From positions 22,887,297 through 22,951,296 of the forward strand of contig NC_091303.1 of NCBI RefSeq assembly GCF_038502225.1: a stretch of 64,000 nucleotides of DNA, in the 5' to 3' direction. This document shows positions 20,712 through 31,930 of the stretch, piece after piece; within the stretch, counting starts at the first letter, position 1; every line of letters starts with the position of its first letter. This DNA is from Cherax quadricarinatus. Taxonomy: Eukaryota; Arthropoda; Malacostraca; Decapoda; Parastacidae. The position numbers and the translations under genes are program-made. Under the pieces are notes generated by a model. The model saw only the letters and a program-made list of their open reading frames with translations. It made no database searches and had not been told where the DNA came from.

Positions 20712-21885
20712 ACATTCAGTGGCCACTTCATTGGGTACAACCTTCTAGTACTAGGTAGGTCCCCTTTGCCACTAAAACAGCCTCAATTCGTGGTAATAGA
20801 TTCAACAAGGTCCTGAAAACATTCCCTAGAGATTCTGGTCCATGTTGACATGATAGTATCATGCAGTTGCTGCAGATTTGTTGGCTGCGCATTCGTGTGA
20901 ATCTCCCATTCCACCGTATACTTAAAGTTTATGACAAATTATGACCCTAACCATATGCATGTCGCAACAGAAATCACTGTTTTTCAGACCAAGCAATGTT
21001 TTTCCAATCTTCAAATGTTCAGTTTTTGTGAACCTGTGCCCACTGTAGCCTCAGTTTCCTGTTCTTAGGTGACAGGAGCAGAACCTAGTGTGGGCTTCTG
21101 CTGCTGTATCCCATCCACTTCAAGGTTCAAAGTATTGTACATTCAGAGATGGTCTTCTGCATACCACTGTTGTAACATGTGGTTTTATGAGTTACTGTCA
21201 CCTTGAACCAGTTTGGCCATTCTCCTCAGACTTCTCCTTTTTGCTACTGGATGTTTTGTGTTTTTTCGCAACATTCTCTGTAAACTCTTAAGAGAATGTA
21301 GTGCATGGAAATCCTAGGAAATCAGCAGTTTCTGAGATAATCAAACCACTCCCCTGTCTAGCACCAACAGTCATTCCACGGTCAAAGTCACTTTTTCTTA
21401 GATTCACCGGTACTGCTGGCCCGGGTCTCCGCCATTTGGCAACCCAGCCTTGGCTCCCTATCATGGGAGTGTTTGAGATGTGTATGTCTGTCATAGGAGG
21501 AGGAGGAGGTACAAGTACCTCATCTTCTAGGACCAATTGTCCCAAGGCCTAGCCCCATTCCCCACCCTCACGGGGCTCGTAGGGAGAAGCTAGGCACCTT
21601 GGGTTGCCACAAACCCTGCCCCACTGGGCTCGAAGGGTGTGGTAGCTACATAGTAGCAGACAGTGACAGGAGGTGCTAAAGCAGAAAGCACTACAGGATC
21701 CTTTTGGAGCCACACTCCAGCTTTGGGCTGCAGCCTGAGCACTGGGGAAGCTCAGGGATGCCTCTTGCTGTGTGTGTGACTGCTGCTTCGTCTTCACTTT
21801 AGGCACTGAGATGCTGCCATGTGACTGGCTGAGTAGATATTTGCATTAACGAATAGGTGCACTTAATGAAGTGACCACTGAGTGT
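20712..21885 (-). mobile_element. Tc1-like DNA transposon, decayed, resembling fish Tc1 elements
   Basis: The terminal inverted repeats are CATTCAGTGGCCACTTCATT at the left and, inverted, CACTCAGTGGTCACTTCATT at the right. The interior, read on the minus strand, gives Tc1 transposase remnants; the left segment around 20780-20900 encodes pieces like RIEAVL near the C-terminus. The plus strand shows long phrases (GCAGTTGCTGCAGATTTGT, CAGTTTCCTGTTCTTAG, GAGATTCTGGTCCATGTTGA) that I recall from Tc1 elements of teleost fish. About 400 bases of the middle are deleted near 20920 and a 390-base insert lies at 21413-21805. Transposase function is lost. Confidence 0.85.
21413..21805. repeat. Insert inside the Tc1 element
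   Basis: Tc1-like sequence is continuous up to CAAAGTCACTTTTTC near 21400 and again from CACTGAGATGCTGCCATGTG near 21803. The 390 bases between are GC-rich (GGGGCTCGTAGGGAGAAGCT, CTGGGCTCGAAGGG) and unlike Tc1. The two similar CTCG-containing phrases suggest an internal duplication. Origin unknown. Confidence 0.5.
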
Positions 21886-21906
21886 AAATCAGTTAATTAG
21901 TATATA

Positions 21907-22849
21907 CAGTGGATCCTCAAATATCGAACTTAATCCATTCCAGGAGCTAGTTCTAAATTCGAAAAGTCTGAAAAGCGAAGCAATATTTCCCATAAGAAAT
22001 AATGAAAATACAATTAATCTGTTCCAGGAACCCAAAAATGTTCACAATGAAATTCTTTTTATAGAGATTAATTATAGTTTTACATACACACAACAAATAT
22101 AGTGTTCAATTATGTATTAATAAATTTAAATAAACATATAAAATAACATTTTTACTTACATTTATTGAAGATTGGTGATGGCATCTGGAAGATAGAGAGG
22201 AGGAGAGAGGGAGCTGGGGCTAGTGTTTGGAAGGAGAATCCCCCTCCATAAGGACTTCAAGTATCAAAGCCCTCTCTGGGGTTACTTCCCTTCTCTGTAT
22301 TTTAATGCCACTAGGACCAGCTTGAGTCACTGGACCGCTGTCTCACAAAATAACTGCCTACAGTCCTGTTTCTGTCTCACAAAATAACTGTCCACAGTCC
22401 TCTGTTTCTGTCTCACAAAATAATTGTCCACAGTCGTCTGTACATCCTGGCAAGCTCAATAAGTCTCACACCACTCTCATACTTCTGTATTATTTCCTTC
22501 TTCACATCTATGATGTTTCTCACTTTCTTTACCACAGGGGTACCACTAGGAAGTTTCTTTGGGCCCATGGTAGCTTATTTCACAGTCCCACAAGCACTAA
22601 ACACATTGAAATAATCGTAAAATGTTTGAATGAGAGCGCAGGTTAGTGTTCACTCAAACATCAACAAAACCAGACTGGCTCACGGCGCCTGCACGGGAAT
22701 GCAGACGGAGTGGGCTGGCGGACAGGTCCGGTACCTGGCGGTTCGAAAATAGGGGCAAGTTCGATAATAGGGACAAAGTTAGTTGGAAAAAAGCATTAGA
22801 TTTTCGAAAAGTTCGATAAGTGATATGTTCGAAATTTGAGGTTCCACTG
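21907..22849 (-). mobile_element. Tigger/pogo-like DNA transposon, internally deleted, copy 2
   Basis: The ends are CAGTGGATCCTCAAATATCG and inverted AATTTGAGGTTCCACTG, with TA on both sides. Reversed relative to the copy at 11979, it contains the start of the transposase (CATGGGCCCAAAGAAAC on the minus strand near 22565) and the C-terminal end near 22200-22330. The central catalytic region is missing, as in the copy at 11979, so both may come from one deletion derivative. Confidence 0.85.
22338..22441. repeat. Triplicated 37-bp segment in the transposase tail
   Basis: CTGTCTCACAAAATAACTG is present three times with the neighbouring CACAGTCCTCTGTTT segment. This corresponds to the QKQRTVDSYFVRQ codons of the copy at 11979. 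Local tandem expansion. Confidence 0.85.
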
Positions 22850-22851
22850 TA

Positions 22852-24291
22852 CTTGTATTTTCTATATTTCTTTATATATCTCTTTATCTCTCATACATTT
22901 TCTTTATAAACTAGTATAGTTTCTCCTGGCTCATTATATCAGGCACATTATTCCCATTTATTGCATGTTTTTTTCTGTTAACACTGCAATAATTATTCTG
23001 TCTGCTAAATATTACTAGGCTATATATAGGCTTTCTTTTCTTGTCAGGTATTGCCTATCCTGTTTTGTAGTTCATTATAAATGCTATTTTTTATCCAAAA
23101 TGGCAAGAAAAAGGGGGAACACTATCCAACTCATGCTCTCTACAACACATGTCAAATTAGCATCAGAAGAGTTGTCAGAAATTTATTGAAACAAACATTA
23201 GTGATGTCAGTCACAGTTTTTATCTAACTTGAGACTTTGGAACAAATCAATTAAGATATTTTGCCAATTAAGTTAAAGAATTGGGAAACTACTCTTGAGA
23301 GCTATACTATACGGTACTGTGTTTTGTAATCAAAATATGCATGGTATTGCATTGTTAAATGGGTTCAAAGTCACTCAGATTTCTCGAGACAGCTGTAAGC
23401 TTTCAGTATGAAACTTAAGTGGGTAAATATGTGAATATTTTTTTTTAAATACAGTATTCTAGTCAGGACTTGCCATAAATTTACCTCTAAAATTATCTTA
23501 GGTCACAAGGCAAATTGTATAACTTGGCTTTGTTTTCAGTATCTTATTTGGTTAATATTATAAATTATGTACATATACATGTATTGTCAAGTTATGTAAG
23601 AAGTTGTTTTATTTATTGCTGATATCTTAATCTGTATATTTACAGGCCTTAGTGTAATTTTATTGTGTATATATGTATGTATAGGCTATTGTCAGTTGAA
23701 ACTTATATTTTCCTTGTGTAAATCTTGCATTTGCACATTTTATATTTATTTGTATTACCTTTAACTGATATGTTATACATTGCTTGCTACTTCAAACTGG
23801 AAACTGTAATTGATTAATATTATGTTTTTATGCACCAGCACAACCATGGGACCATATTAATGTGCAGCTTAGAAAATATGCCATACAATTTTCACTCATA
23901 GTATTTTTCATTGAAAACTGCTGCATTTACAACCTACTACAGAATTGCATTGACTGCCACATTTTACAGCATGTATTTTAATTATTAAAGGATAGGTTTA
24001 TGGAAAAAATGTCATAGATTGTAATTACTGTACAGTATTTTATAGTTTAAATATAGACAGTTTGTAGGACTGTGATAACTGGTGAAGTACAAGCAATTCC
24101 CAGCTAGGTAATAACAGCACATTTAAATAGCATATCTAAGTTCAGAGTTTTTTTTTTAACTTAACAGCAATATTTATCTGTTTTAGGAGTTCCATGAAAT
24201 TTAAGACAAAATTCATGTAATTTACATTAAGCTGATTATGTTAGACAAGGAATGTTGTATGACGATCAGACTGCTTCTTGGTTGTAAGAAG
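22852..24291. other. AT-rich unique sequence, nothing recognised
   Basis: No open frame above background, no splice-bounded exon and no repeat that I recognise. It could be intron or intergenic DNA. Confidence 0.6.
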
Positions 24292-24293
24292 TA

Positions 24294-25657
24294 CAGTGGA
24301 ACCTCGGTTGTCGAACAGACAGATCAGTTTGAAAACCGATTTGTTCGATTTGGTTTTCATACGTGGTCTTGGTTGTCGACCGACAACGCTTGGACCACGT
24401 GATCACCAAACAGTCCACAGCATGGGTCTCAGTCACTATAGCGGCTAATGCATGTGCTGTAAACATCTCTTGAGCTCTTGCTGTGCATGTTGTTCAGGTA
24501 ATGAAACCAAAAGTATGAAATTTTATGGAAAACTTACGGAATTACGGTATCACGAAGTTAGCAGTCTCGGCGATATTTACGTATTGGTGATTTTTCCCAC
24601 TTTGAACCATATTTTGGGCCAATAAACTTACTTATAGCTATTTCACTAGAACTCCTTTTATTCTGTTGATTGAGTACAAGAAACTGCCCATTTACCTGTT
24701 TCAACTACCCAATAAAATGATCTGAAATCACTAATTTGACCAGTTTTACACAAAATTCAAGAAAGGCCAATTTCAAAATAGAGTCCAGCATAAACAATGC
24801 AAACATTCTTTACACTAAAATAACATTTTATCTGTTCATTAGTCACGTCTCCAGGCTCCTCTTATAGTATTACGTGTTCTTTTATTTTGAATTTTTATTC
24901 ACTCAAAAAATAGATTTAATGTTATTCAGACTACTGCATAATTGTATAAATAATATCAGCACATTTGTGAATACATATTAGACCCACCAGTTGATGTGTA
25001 TTGGATGCATGACATGATTTATTTGCTCTTGAACATTGGCAAAAATTGAACATTTCTACTGCTTTGAGTTCAGGTTCAAAGTACGTACTTTTAGTCTTTA
25101 AACCATTGAAAATTATTCTATTTCTGTAATATAGTATCTTCCATTCTATCAAATGAGACCAAGAAAACGAGAATACAACCATAAATGCCATACGAAAATA
25201 CACCACAAAGTCACTGTTTCAAACCAAAAAGAAGGTCACAGTTTTTATCTCATTATGCACTGTGTTGCAGGATTTTTTTTTATACTGCACACATTGACAA
25301 TGCAGACCCATTCTCTCATATATAGACCTACCAGCTTTCTCCTGCAAGATTTGAAGCCGCTAGAATTTTGTCGTCAGCTCTTCTCAGACAGGTAAGAGGC
25401 AGTTAAATTTTCATTTACTCTACAGTATTTTCAGTTAAATTTTCATTTAGTATTCATTTTTACAGTTTCCATGTGCAGTATAATTTTATACATTGTTTTG
25501 TGTAGTAGTTAGTACATTATTATTAATAAACTATTTTATTGTCATTTTTGTTCTGGAACGGATTAATTCTATTTACATTATTCTTCATGGGAAAAATTGG
25601 ATTGGTTGTCGAATCAACATCTGAAACGAATTAAGTTCAACAACCGAGGTTCCACTG
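24294..25657 (+). mobile_element. Tigger-like TIR element with nested piggyBac-like interior
   Basis: The ends are CAGTGGAACCTCGGTTGTCG and inverted CAACCGAGGTTCCACTG with TA duplicates (24292-24293, 25658-25659). The subterminal CTGGAACGGATTAATTC matches the other Tigger-like copies. The middle (24485-25395) is unrelated to Tigger and matches the piggyBac-like family interior. No transposase frame remains. Confidence 0.8.
24485..25395 (+). mobile_element. Nested piggyBac-like interior, termini not visible
   Basis: It shares AAATTTTATGGAAAACTTAC, AACTGCCCATTTACC, TCTCCAGGCTCC and CCAAGAAAACGAGAATACAA with 15430-16270, in the same order. I could not find the CCC..GGG ends or TTAA sites here, so it may have entered by recombination or the ends may have eroded. 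Confidence 0.6.
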
Positions 25658-25794
25658 TAGTAGTACTGAGGAACAATCATTGCAAGTGTAAGGATTTCAC
25701 TAGCATTGGGAAGAAATTGTATGCTTGTAATGTAGTAATAATGTGCACTCCAGGCAACAGACAGGTCACAGGAAGAGTCCTCAGCTAATTTTAT

Positions 25795-26030
25795 TTTCTT
25801 TAACCTTAATGGCCATTTCTTACCAAGACAGTGACCCCAAAGAGAAAACACATTCGTCATCATTCATTCATTCTGTCTTTCCAGAAGTGTGCTGCCATTA
25901 CAGTTCAGATTACTCTCTGACTGCAGCATCTGCACCTCTCTTTCATAGTGCAGGCATTGCCCTTCCCACCTCCAGGACTCAAGTCTGCCTAACCGATGTT
26001 TCTGAATCATTACTTATTGTAAACATTATT
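25795..26030 (-). mobile_element. RTE LINE 3'-UTR fragment
   Basis: The minus strand ends of the RTE family: TCATCATTCATTC, TCTTTCCAGAAGTGTGCTG, AGTGCAGGCATTG and CACCTCCAGGACTCAAGTC appear in the same order as at 8085-8215. There is no coding part. Confidence 0.65.
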
Positions 26031-28449
26031 ACTTTCACTTTATTGTGAATTATCATTGCTCATTCATTTGTTTTAGAAAAGTTAGGAAAATCATTTGGAT
26101 ATATTCAGATTGAGGCAAAGCAACACATGTAAACAGGCTCTGAACGTAGCCTACTAGCTTCAAACATTGGCCTGAGAAAAGAAACAGTTGAAAGCAGTGT
26201 CATGAAATATCACCTTGTTCTTTGTGTGACAGTTTACAAGGATTATCTGAATATTTTCCATGGAAAGAATTGTATACTCAGATTGAAAGTGCCAACAATT
26301 TCACTTAATACCATTACTCCAATTACATTACAGTGTTGCCATGGCTCTTGAAACTTTTAAATTTATAAACTAATTTAAAAGAGCACAAAAAATTACCTTG
26401 AACCCACTTAGTGTCACACATTACTTTGATAAATTATAGTGAAAATCAGTATATCCTCAAATATAGTGTGCATACATGTCGGTCGTCACTGATCCAACAA
26501 TTGCCAATCTGGTTCCATCATTAATCCAGCACTAATTTTGGCTAGCATCTCTGTTGATTGATGAACTACTAAAAGGTTTAGATCAATGCAGTTTAGTAAG
26601 TAAACAAGAAATAATGAATTTGCATACTGGATTAGTGTTATTCGACCTGTATGTTCATGACAAATATTTCCAAATGCGAAGTGCCAACATAGAGCAGGCA
26701 GAAATCTGTGTCTACAATTTATGTACATAATTCTTTTAATAAGATCTGAAGTTATAAATTAGACAACCAGAAAAGATTGAAGTAGAATGTCACTACAATC
26801 AGAAACTAATAAACAAATTATCTAATTAATCCCAGTGATTTACAGACTGTGCCTCCCCCCCCCCCCAGTCCCCCCACTGCTGTTCCCACTGCACCTCCAC
26901 CATTGCTACCATCACCACACTTCTGCCAACTGAAAGTTACCATCTTTAAAACCTGGGACACACCTCAAATAAGGTATGCTATTATAGTTGAAGAAACAGA
27001 AAAGATCACCAATACAGGCTGGAAAAATATTACATCCAAAAGGAGATAAAATCCCATGAAACATTCAGTAAATGTACTACATGGCACTGCCAACATTCAC
27101 CCACCCCTGGCCCTGGCACCCAGCTGGGCTCTGGAAACTGCCAACTAGATAGTTACTATAAATAGGTAGTGAGAATCTTGAATCTTATTAAAGGTATATC
27201 CAAGGCATGGACAAGAATTGTATACAAATCATCTCATGGTTGTGTATTGCACTCCAAATGTGTAATTTGTTAGATATGTCACACTGTTACAAGACCTAAA
27301 TGCTTTAGGTTGTCTGACAGACAAGAGAGCGAGTTTGCAACACCACTTTATTTACTGTATCTTTGATAAAGACAAAGCTACATTCTTAAGGATTACAAAC
27401 ATGTTGGTCGACATTTCTCCAGGCATTGAGACATTCTTCTCTGGATTTTCTTAATCATCAAAGACTATGACATGCATGCCCATCCAGATATAAAAAAAAA
27501 TGGGATTCATGAATATGTGCAAGGGGTGACCTAAAGAGAACAGGAAGAATGCAAGTGAGATTTATTATACATTGATAAATACTTAAAGGGCTATAACACT
27601 ATACCACAAACCATTCTGAATACCACTTGAAAGGAATCAGTAGGCACATTCCATATTAGTAAACTAACCATAGTACAGTATTTACAACCTTTCACACCCA
27701 GATATATTTTTAGTTCCAAGAAACAGAAAAGAATGGCTAGAAATTACAAAGATAATCACCTCTTCTGAGCTATGTTGTACTGGAAACAAAGCCAGTAGCT
27801 GTATCATCATTGCTGCAAGTATTTATGGCAAGAACCAAAAAAAAGAGTCCCCTAACAAACAAATAATATAGCATCATTTTTATGCAGATATACATGATCT
27901 TAGCCAAGCAACATCATAATAGTATATGAATGGACTCTTCACTGAGTCAACTGCAATGTTTGCATCTTTCACAGAAACCCACATGTAAGACTACTTTGAC
28001 AACAAAACGTAAATACTTGGGTGTAATCTGCTTAAATGCAATCAATTAAGCAGGCCACAAGTGAGGGGATTGTTGGCCTATATGTTAGAGCTGTTCATTT
28101 GCAAGAGTTACTTAACACCACAAATTAGTCAAAGTTTTGGCAATAAAAGTCAAAACTGAAAATTGAATTATTGTATGTAAATAACCAGATGCAATTTTCC
28201 AGAAATTCAAAGATTAAGTATTGAAACTTGAATACTGTCATGAGAATCTTTCAAACCTGGCACCAAACACCTCATTGCTTCATTTCAGTTTAAGATTTTT
28301 AAAATGTATGTAGCAAATGTTGTAACAGCAAAGAAAATCCTAGAGGGCAGTTCAGATGAACAGTCTCATGCAAATGAACTATTAAGACATATATTTGCCT
28401 TAAAGGAGCAAACATTGGAACCAGATTAGACAATACTCTTGGCCTAAGT
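26031..28449. other. Long stretch with no recognised gene
   Basis: AT-rich single-copy-like sequence. The only simple repeat is a C run near 26853-26866 followed by C-rich DNA. I looked for splice-bounded exons and found none convincing. This is probably intergenic or intronic. Confidence 0.55.
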
Positions 28450-28826
28450 TTTTATTTTTTTATTTTTTTTTTTTTCTTCAACAAGTTGGCCGTCTCCCAC
28501 CAAGGCAGGGTGACCCAAAGAGAAAGAAAATCCCCAAAGAAAAAGAAAATCCCCAAAAAGAAAATACTTTCATCATCATTCAACACTTTCACCTCACTCA
28601 CACATAATCACTGTTTTTGCAGAGGTGCCCAGAATACAACAGCTTAGAAGTATATACGTATAAAAACACACAATATATCTCTCCAAACTGCCAATATTCC
28701 AAACCCCTCCTTTAGAGTGCAGGCATTGTACTTCCCATTTCCAGGACTCAAGTCCGGTTATATAAAATAACCGGTTTCCCTGAATCCCTTCACTAAATAT
28801 TACCCTGCTCACTCTCCAACAGATCG

Positions 28827-30248
28827 TCAGGTCCCAAATACCATTTGTCTCCATTCACTCCTATCTAACATGCTCACGCACACTTGCTGGAAGTCCAAAC
28901 CCATAGCCCACAACACCTCCTTTACCCCCTCCCTCCAACCTTTTCGAGGACGACCCCTACCCTGCCTTCCTTTCCCTACAGATTTATACGCTCTCCATGT
29001 CATTCTACTTTGATCCATTCTCTCTAAATGACCAAACCACCTCAACAAACCCTCTTCAGCCCTCTGACTAATACTTTTATTAACTCCACACCTTCTCCTA
29101 ATTTCCACACTCCGAATTTTCTGCATAATATTTACACCACACATTGCTCTTAGACAGGACATCTCCACTGCCTCCAACTGCCTCCTTGCTGCAGCATTCA
29201 CAACCCAAGCTTCACACCCATATAAGAGTGTTGGTACTACTATACTTTCATACATTCCCTTCTTTGCCTCCATAGATAACATTTTTTGCCTCCACATATA
29301 CCTCAATGCACCACTCACCTTTTTTTCTTCATCAGTTCTGTGATTAACCTCATCCTTCATAAATCCATCCACTGACATGTCAACTCCCAAATATCTGAAA
29401 ACATTCACTTCTTCCATACTCCTCCTCCCCAATTTGATATCCAATTTTTCTTTATCTAAATCATTTGATACTTTCATCACCTTACTCTTTTGTATGTTCA
29501 CTTTCAACTTTCTACCTTTACACACATTCCCAAATTCATCCACTAACCTTTGCAATTTTTCTTTAGAATCTCCCATAAGCACAGTATCATCAGCAAAAAG
29601 TAACTGTGTCACTTCCCATTTTGTATTTAATTCCTCATAATTTAATCCCACCCCTCTCCCGAACACCCTAGCATTTACTTCTTTTACAACCCCATCTATA
29701 AATATATTAAACAACCATGGTGACATTACACATCCCTGTCTAAGACCTACATTTACCAGGAAGTAGTCTCCCTCTCTTCTACACACCCTGACCTGAGCCT
29801 CACTATCCTCATAAAAACTCTTTACAGCATTTAGTAACTTACCACCTTTTCCATATACTTGCAACATCTGCCACATTGCTCCCCTATCCACTCTATCATA
29901 TGCCTTTTCTAAATCCATAAATGCAATAAAAACTTCCCTACCTTTATCTAAATACTGCTCACATATATGCTTCAATGTAAACACTTGATCTACACATCTC
30001 CTACCCACTCTAAAACCTCCTTGCTCATCTGCAATTTTACATTCTGTCTTACCTCTAATTCTTTCAATAATAACCCTACTGTACACTTTTCCTGGTATAC
30101 TCAGTAAACTTATTCCTCTATAATTTTTACAATCTCTTTTGTCCTCTTTCCCTTTATATAAAGGGACTATACACACTCTCTGCCAATCCCTAGGTACCTT
30201 CCCCTCTTTCATACATTTATTAAACAAAAATACCAACCACTCCAACAC
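28827..30248 (-). pseudogene. RTE reverse transcriptase, 473 codons open
   Basis: The minus frame holds every RT catalytic motif: motif A AFMDLEKAYDRV (residues 109-120), motif B QGCVMSP (171-177) and FADDTVLMG (218-226). It continues to YGCEAWVVNAAARR, RWFGHLERMDQ, RGRPRKGWREGVKEVL and ends normally at WRQMVFGT. It is separated from the upstream RT start (30628-30248, ending MLKAGGT) by a frameshift in a run of C/G near 30254. Apart from that single base change the polypeptide matches the copy at 8014 codon for codon. RT copies the LINE RNA at the nicked target. Confidence 0.9.
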
Positions 30249-30888
30249 TATGTCCCCCCTGCTTTTAACATTTCTGTCATGATCCCGTCAGTTCCAGCTG
30301 CTTTACCTCCTTTCATTCTACGTAATGCCTCATGCACCTCCCCCACACTCACATCCTGCTCTTCTTCACTCCTAAAAGATGATGTACCTCCTTGGCCAGT
30401 GCACGAAATTACCGCCTCCCTTTCTTCATCGACATTTAAAAGTTCCTCAAAATATTCTCGCCATCTACCCAAAACCTCCATCTCCCCATCTACTAACTCC
30501 CCTTCTCTGTTTTTAACTGATAAATCCATTTGTTCCCTAGGCTTTCTTAACTTGTTTAACTCACTCCAAAAATTTTTCTTATTTTCATTAAAATTCCTTG
30601 ACACTACGTACCTCTCCCACTCTATCATCCGCTCTCCTTTTGCACTCTCTCACCACTCTCTTCACCTTTCTTTTACTTTCCATATACTCTACTTATAACA
30701 CTTCTGCTTTGTAAATACCTCTCATAAGCTACCTTTTTCTCTTTAATCACACCCTTTACTTCATCATTCCACCAATCACTCCTCTTTCCTCCTGCACCCA
30801 CCGTCCTATAACCACAAACTTCTGCCCCACATTCTAATACTGCATTTTTAAACCTATTCCAACCCTCTTCAACCCCCCCACTACTCAT
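30248..30888 (-). pseudogene. RTE linker and RT N-terminal part, frameshifted
   Basis: 30888-30673 encodes VGAGGKRSDWWNDEVKGVIK and KKVAYERYLQSR, ending at a frameshift near 30680. 30628-30248 encodes KNFWSELNKLRKPREQMDLS, VLGRWREYFEELLNVDEERE and MKGGKAAGTDGIMTEMLKAG. The order and residues match the copy at 9035-10246. Confidence 0.85.
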
Positions 30889-30979
30889 ACCTGCACCAGT
30901 CCACCTTTATGCCAATAGTTGCTTATATTTCACCTGAACTTCCTCCTCCCTTAGTTTATACACTTTCACCTCCCTCTTA

Positions 30980-31341
30980 GGTAAGACACATATGCAACAG
31001 TTAGGTATCTTTATTTCGAAACGTTTCGCCTACACAGTAGGCTTCTTCAGTCGAGTACAGAAAAGTTGATTGAAGCAGAAGAGACTTGAAGACGATGTAA
31101 TCAGTCCATCACCCTTAAAGTTTTGAGGTGGTCAGTCCCTCAGTCTGGAGAAGACTGAGGGACTTTAAGGGTGATGGACTGATTACATCGTCTTCAAGTC
31201 TCTTCTGCTTCTATCAACTTTTCTGTACTCGACTGAAGAAGCCTACTGTGTAGGCGAAACGTTTCGAAATAAAGATACCTAACTGTTGCATATGTGTCTT
31301 ACCTAACAATCTGTCGGTATTTTATACCATTTTAATGTTCA
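30980..31341. mobile_element. Penelope-like unit, palindromic pair with hammerhead-like motifs
   Basis: A 362-base insert flanked by ACCTCCCTCTTA at 30968-30979 and 31342-31353, a 12-base target-site duplication. It consists of two inverted 142-base copies (30980-31121 and 31162-31303) around a short centre whose GTCCCTCAGTCT (31135-31146) pairs with 31152-31163. Each copy holds a CTGAAGA box, stem GCCTAC/GTAGGC and GAAAC, then AATAAAGATACC. This layout recalls hammerhead motifs of Penelope-like terminal repeats. No protein is encoded. Confidence 0.75.
31233..31265 (+). ncRNA. Hammerhead-like ribozyme core, right copy
   Basis: CTGAAGA (31233-31239), one extra A, GCCTAC (31241-31246), loop TGT, GTAGGC (31250-31255), GAAAC (31256-31260), followed by GTTTC. 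GAAACGTTTC is self-complementary, as in hammerheads that work as dimers. The extra A between the box and stem II is a departure from the textbook core, so activity is unproven. The mirror copy is on the minus strand at 31018-31050. Confidence 0.5.
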
Positions 31342-31862
31342 ACCTCCCTCTTACTTGTTGTTGCCATTTTCCTCTTATCCCATCTACCTCTTACTCTAAC
31401 TGTAGCTACAACTAGATAATGATCCGATATATCAGTTGCCCCTCTATAAACGTGTATATCCTGGAGCCTACCCATCAACCTTTTATCCACCAATACATAC
31501 TCTAACAAACTTCTTTCATTACATGATACATCATACCTTGTATATTTATTTATCCTCTTTTTCATAAAATATGTATTACTTATTACCAAACCTCTTTCTA
31601 CACATAGCTCAATTAAAGTCTCCCCATTTTCATTTACCTCTGGCATCCCAAATTTACCTACTACTCCCTCCACAACATTTTTTCCCACTTTAGCATTAAA
31701 ATCCCCAACCACAAGTACTCTCACACTTGGTTCAAAACTCCCCATGCAATTACTCAACATTTCCCAAAATCTCTCTCTCTCCTCTATACTTCTCTCTTCC
31801 CCAGGTGCATAAATGCTTACAATAACCCACTTCTCACATCCAACCTTTATTTTACTCCACAT
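31332..31862 (-). pseudogene. RTE APE-type endonuclease
   Basis: The minus frame reads EKWVIVSIYAPGEERSIEER, VRVLVVGDFNAKVGKNVVEG, KFGMPEVNENGETLIELCVE, CNERSLLEYVLVDKRLMGRL and RGATDISDHYLVVATVR. GDFNAKVG, D in the LVDKR segment and the SDH motif are the metal/phosphate-binding residues of this fold. The N-terminal strands (with the catalytic Glu) are missing. The C-terminus runs into the Penelope-like insertion at 31341. Confidence 0.88.
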
Positions 31863-31930
31863 AATCCTTGACCTAATTATTCATAAATAATGAGGAACTG
31901 GTACAGAACATAAGTGTTAAATACAGCAAA

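Larger units (their letters stand above)
28450..31872 (-). mobile_element. RTE LINE, nearly full coding length, split by a Penelope-like palindrome
   Basis: The longest RTE copy here. On the minus strand from 31872: endonuclease, linker, RT, C-terminal domain, 3' UTR, and the GGGTCACCCTGCCTTGGTGG tail with an A-rich end (poly T on plus, 28450-28476). Bases 30980-31341 are foreign. Frameshifts occur near 30254 and 30660. The 5' end of the endonuclease is missing. Confidence 0.9.
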
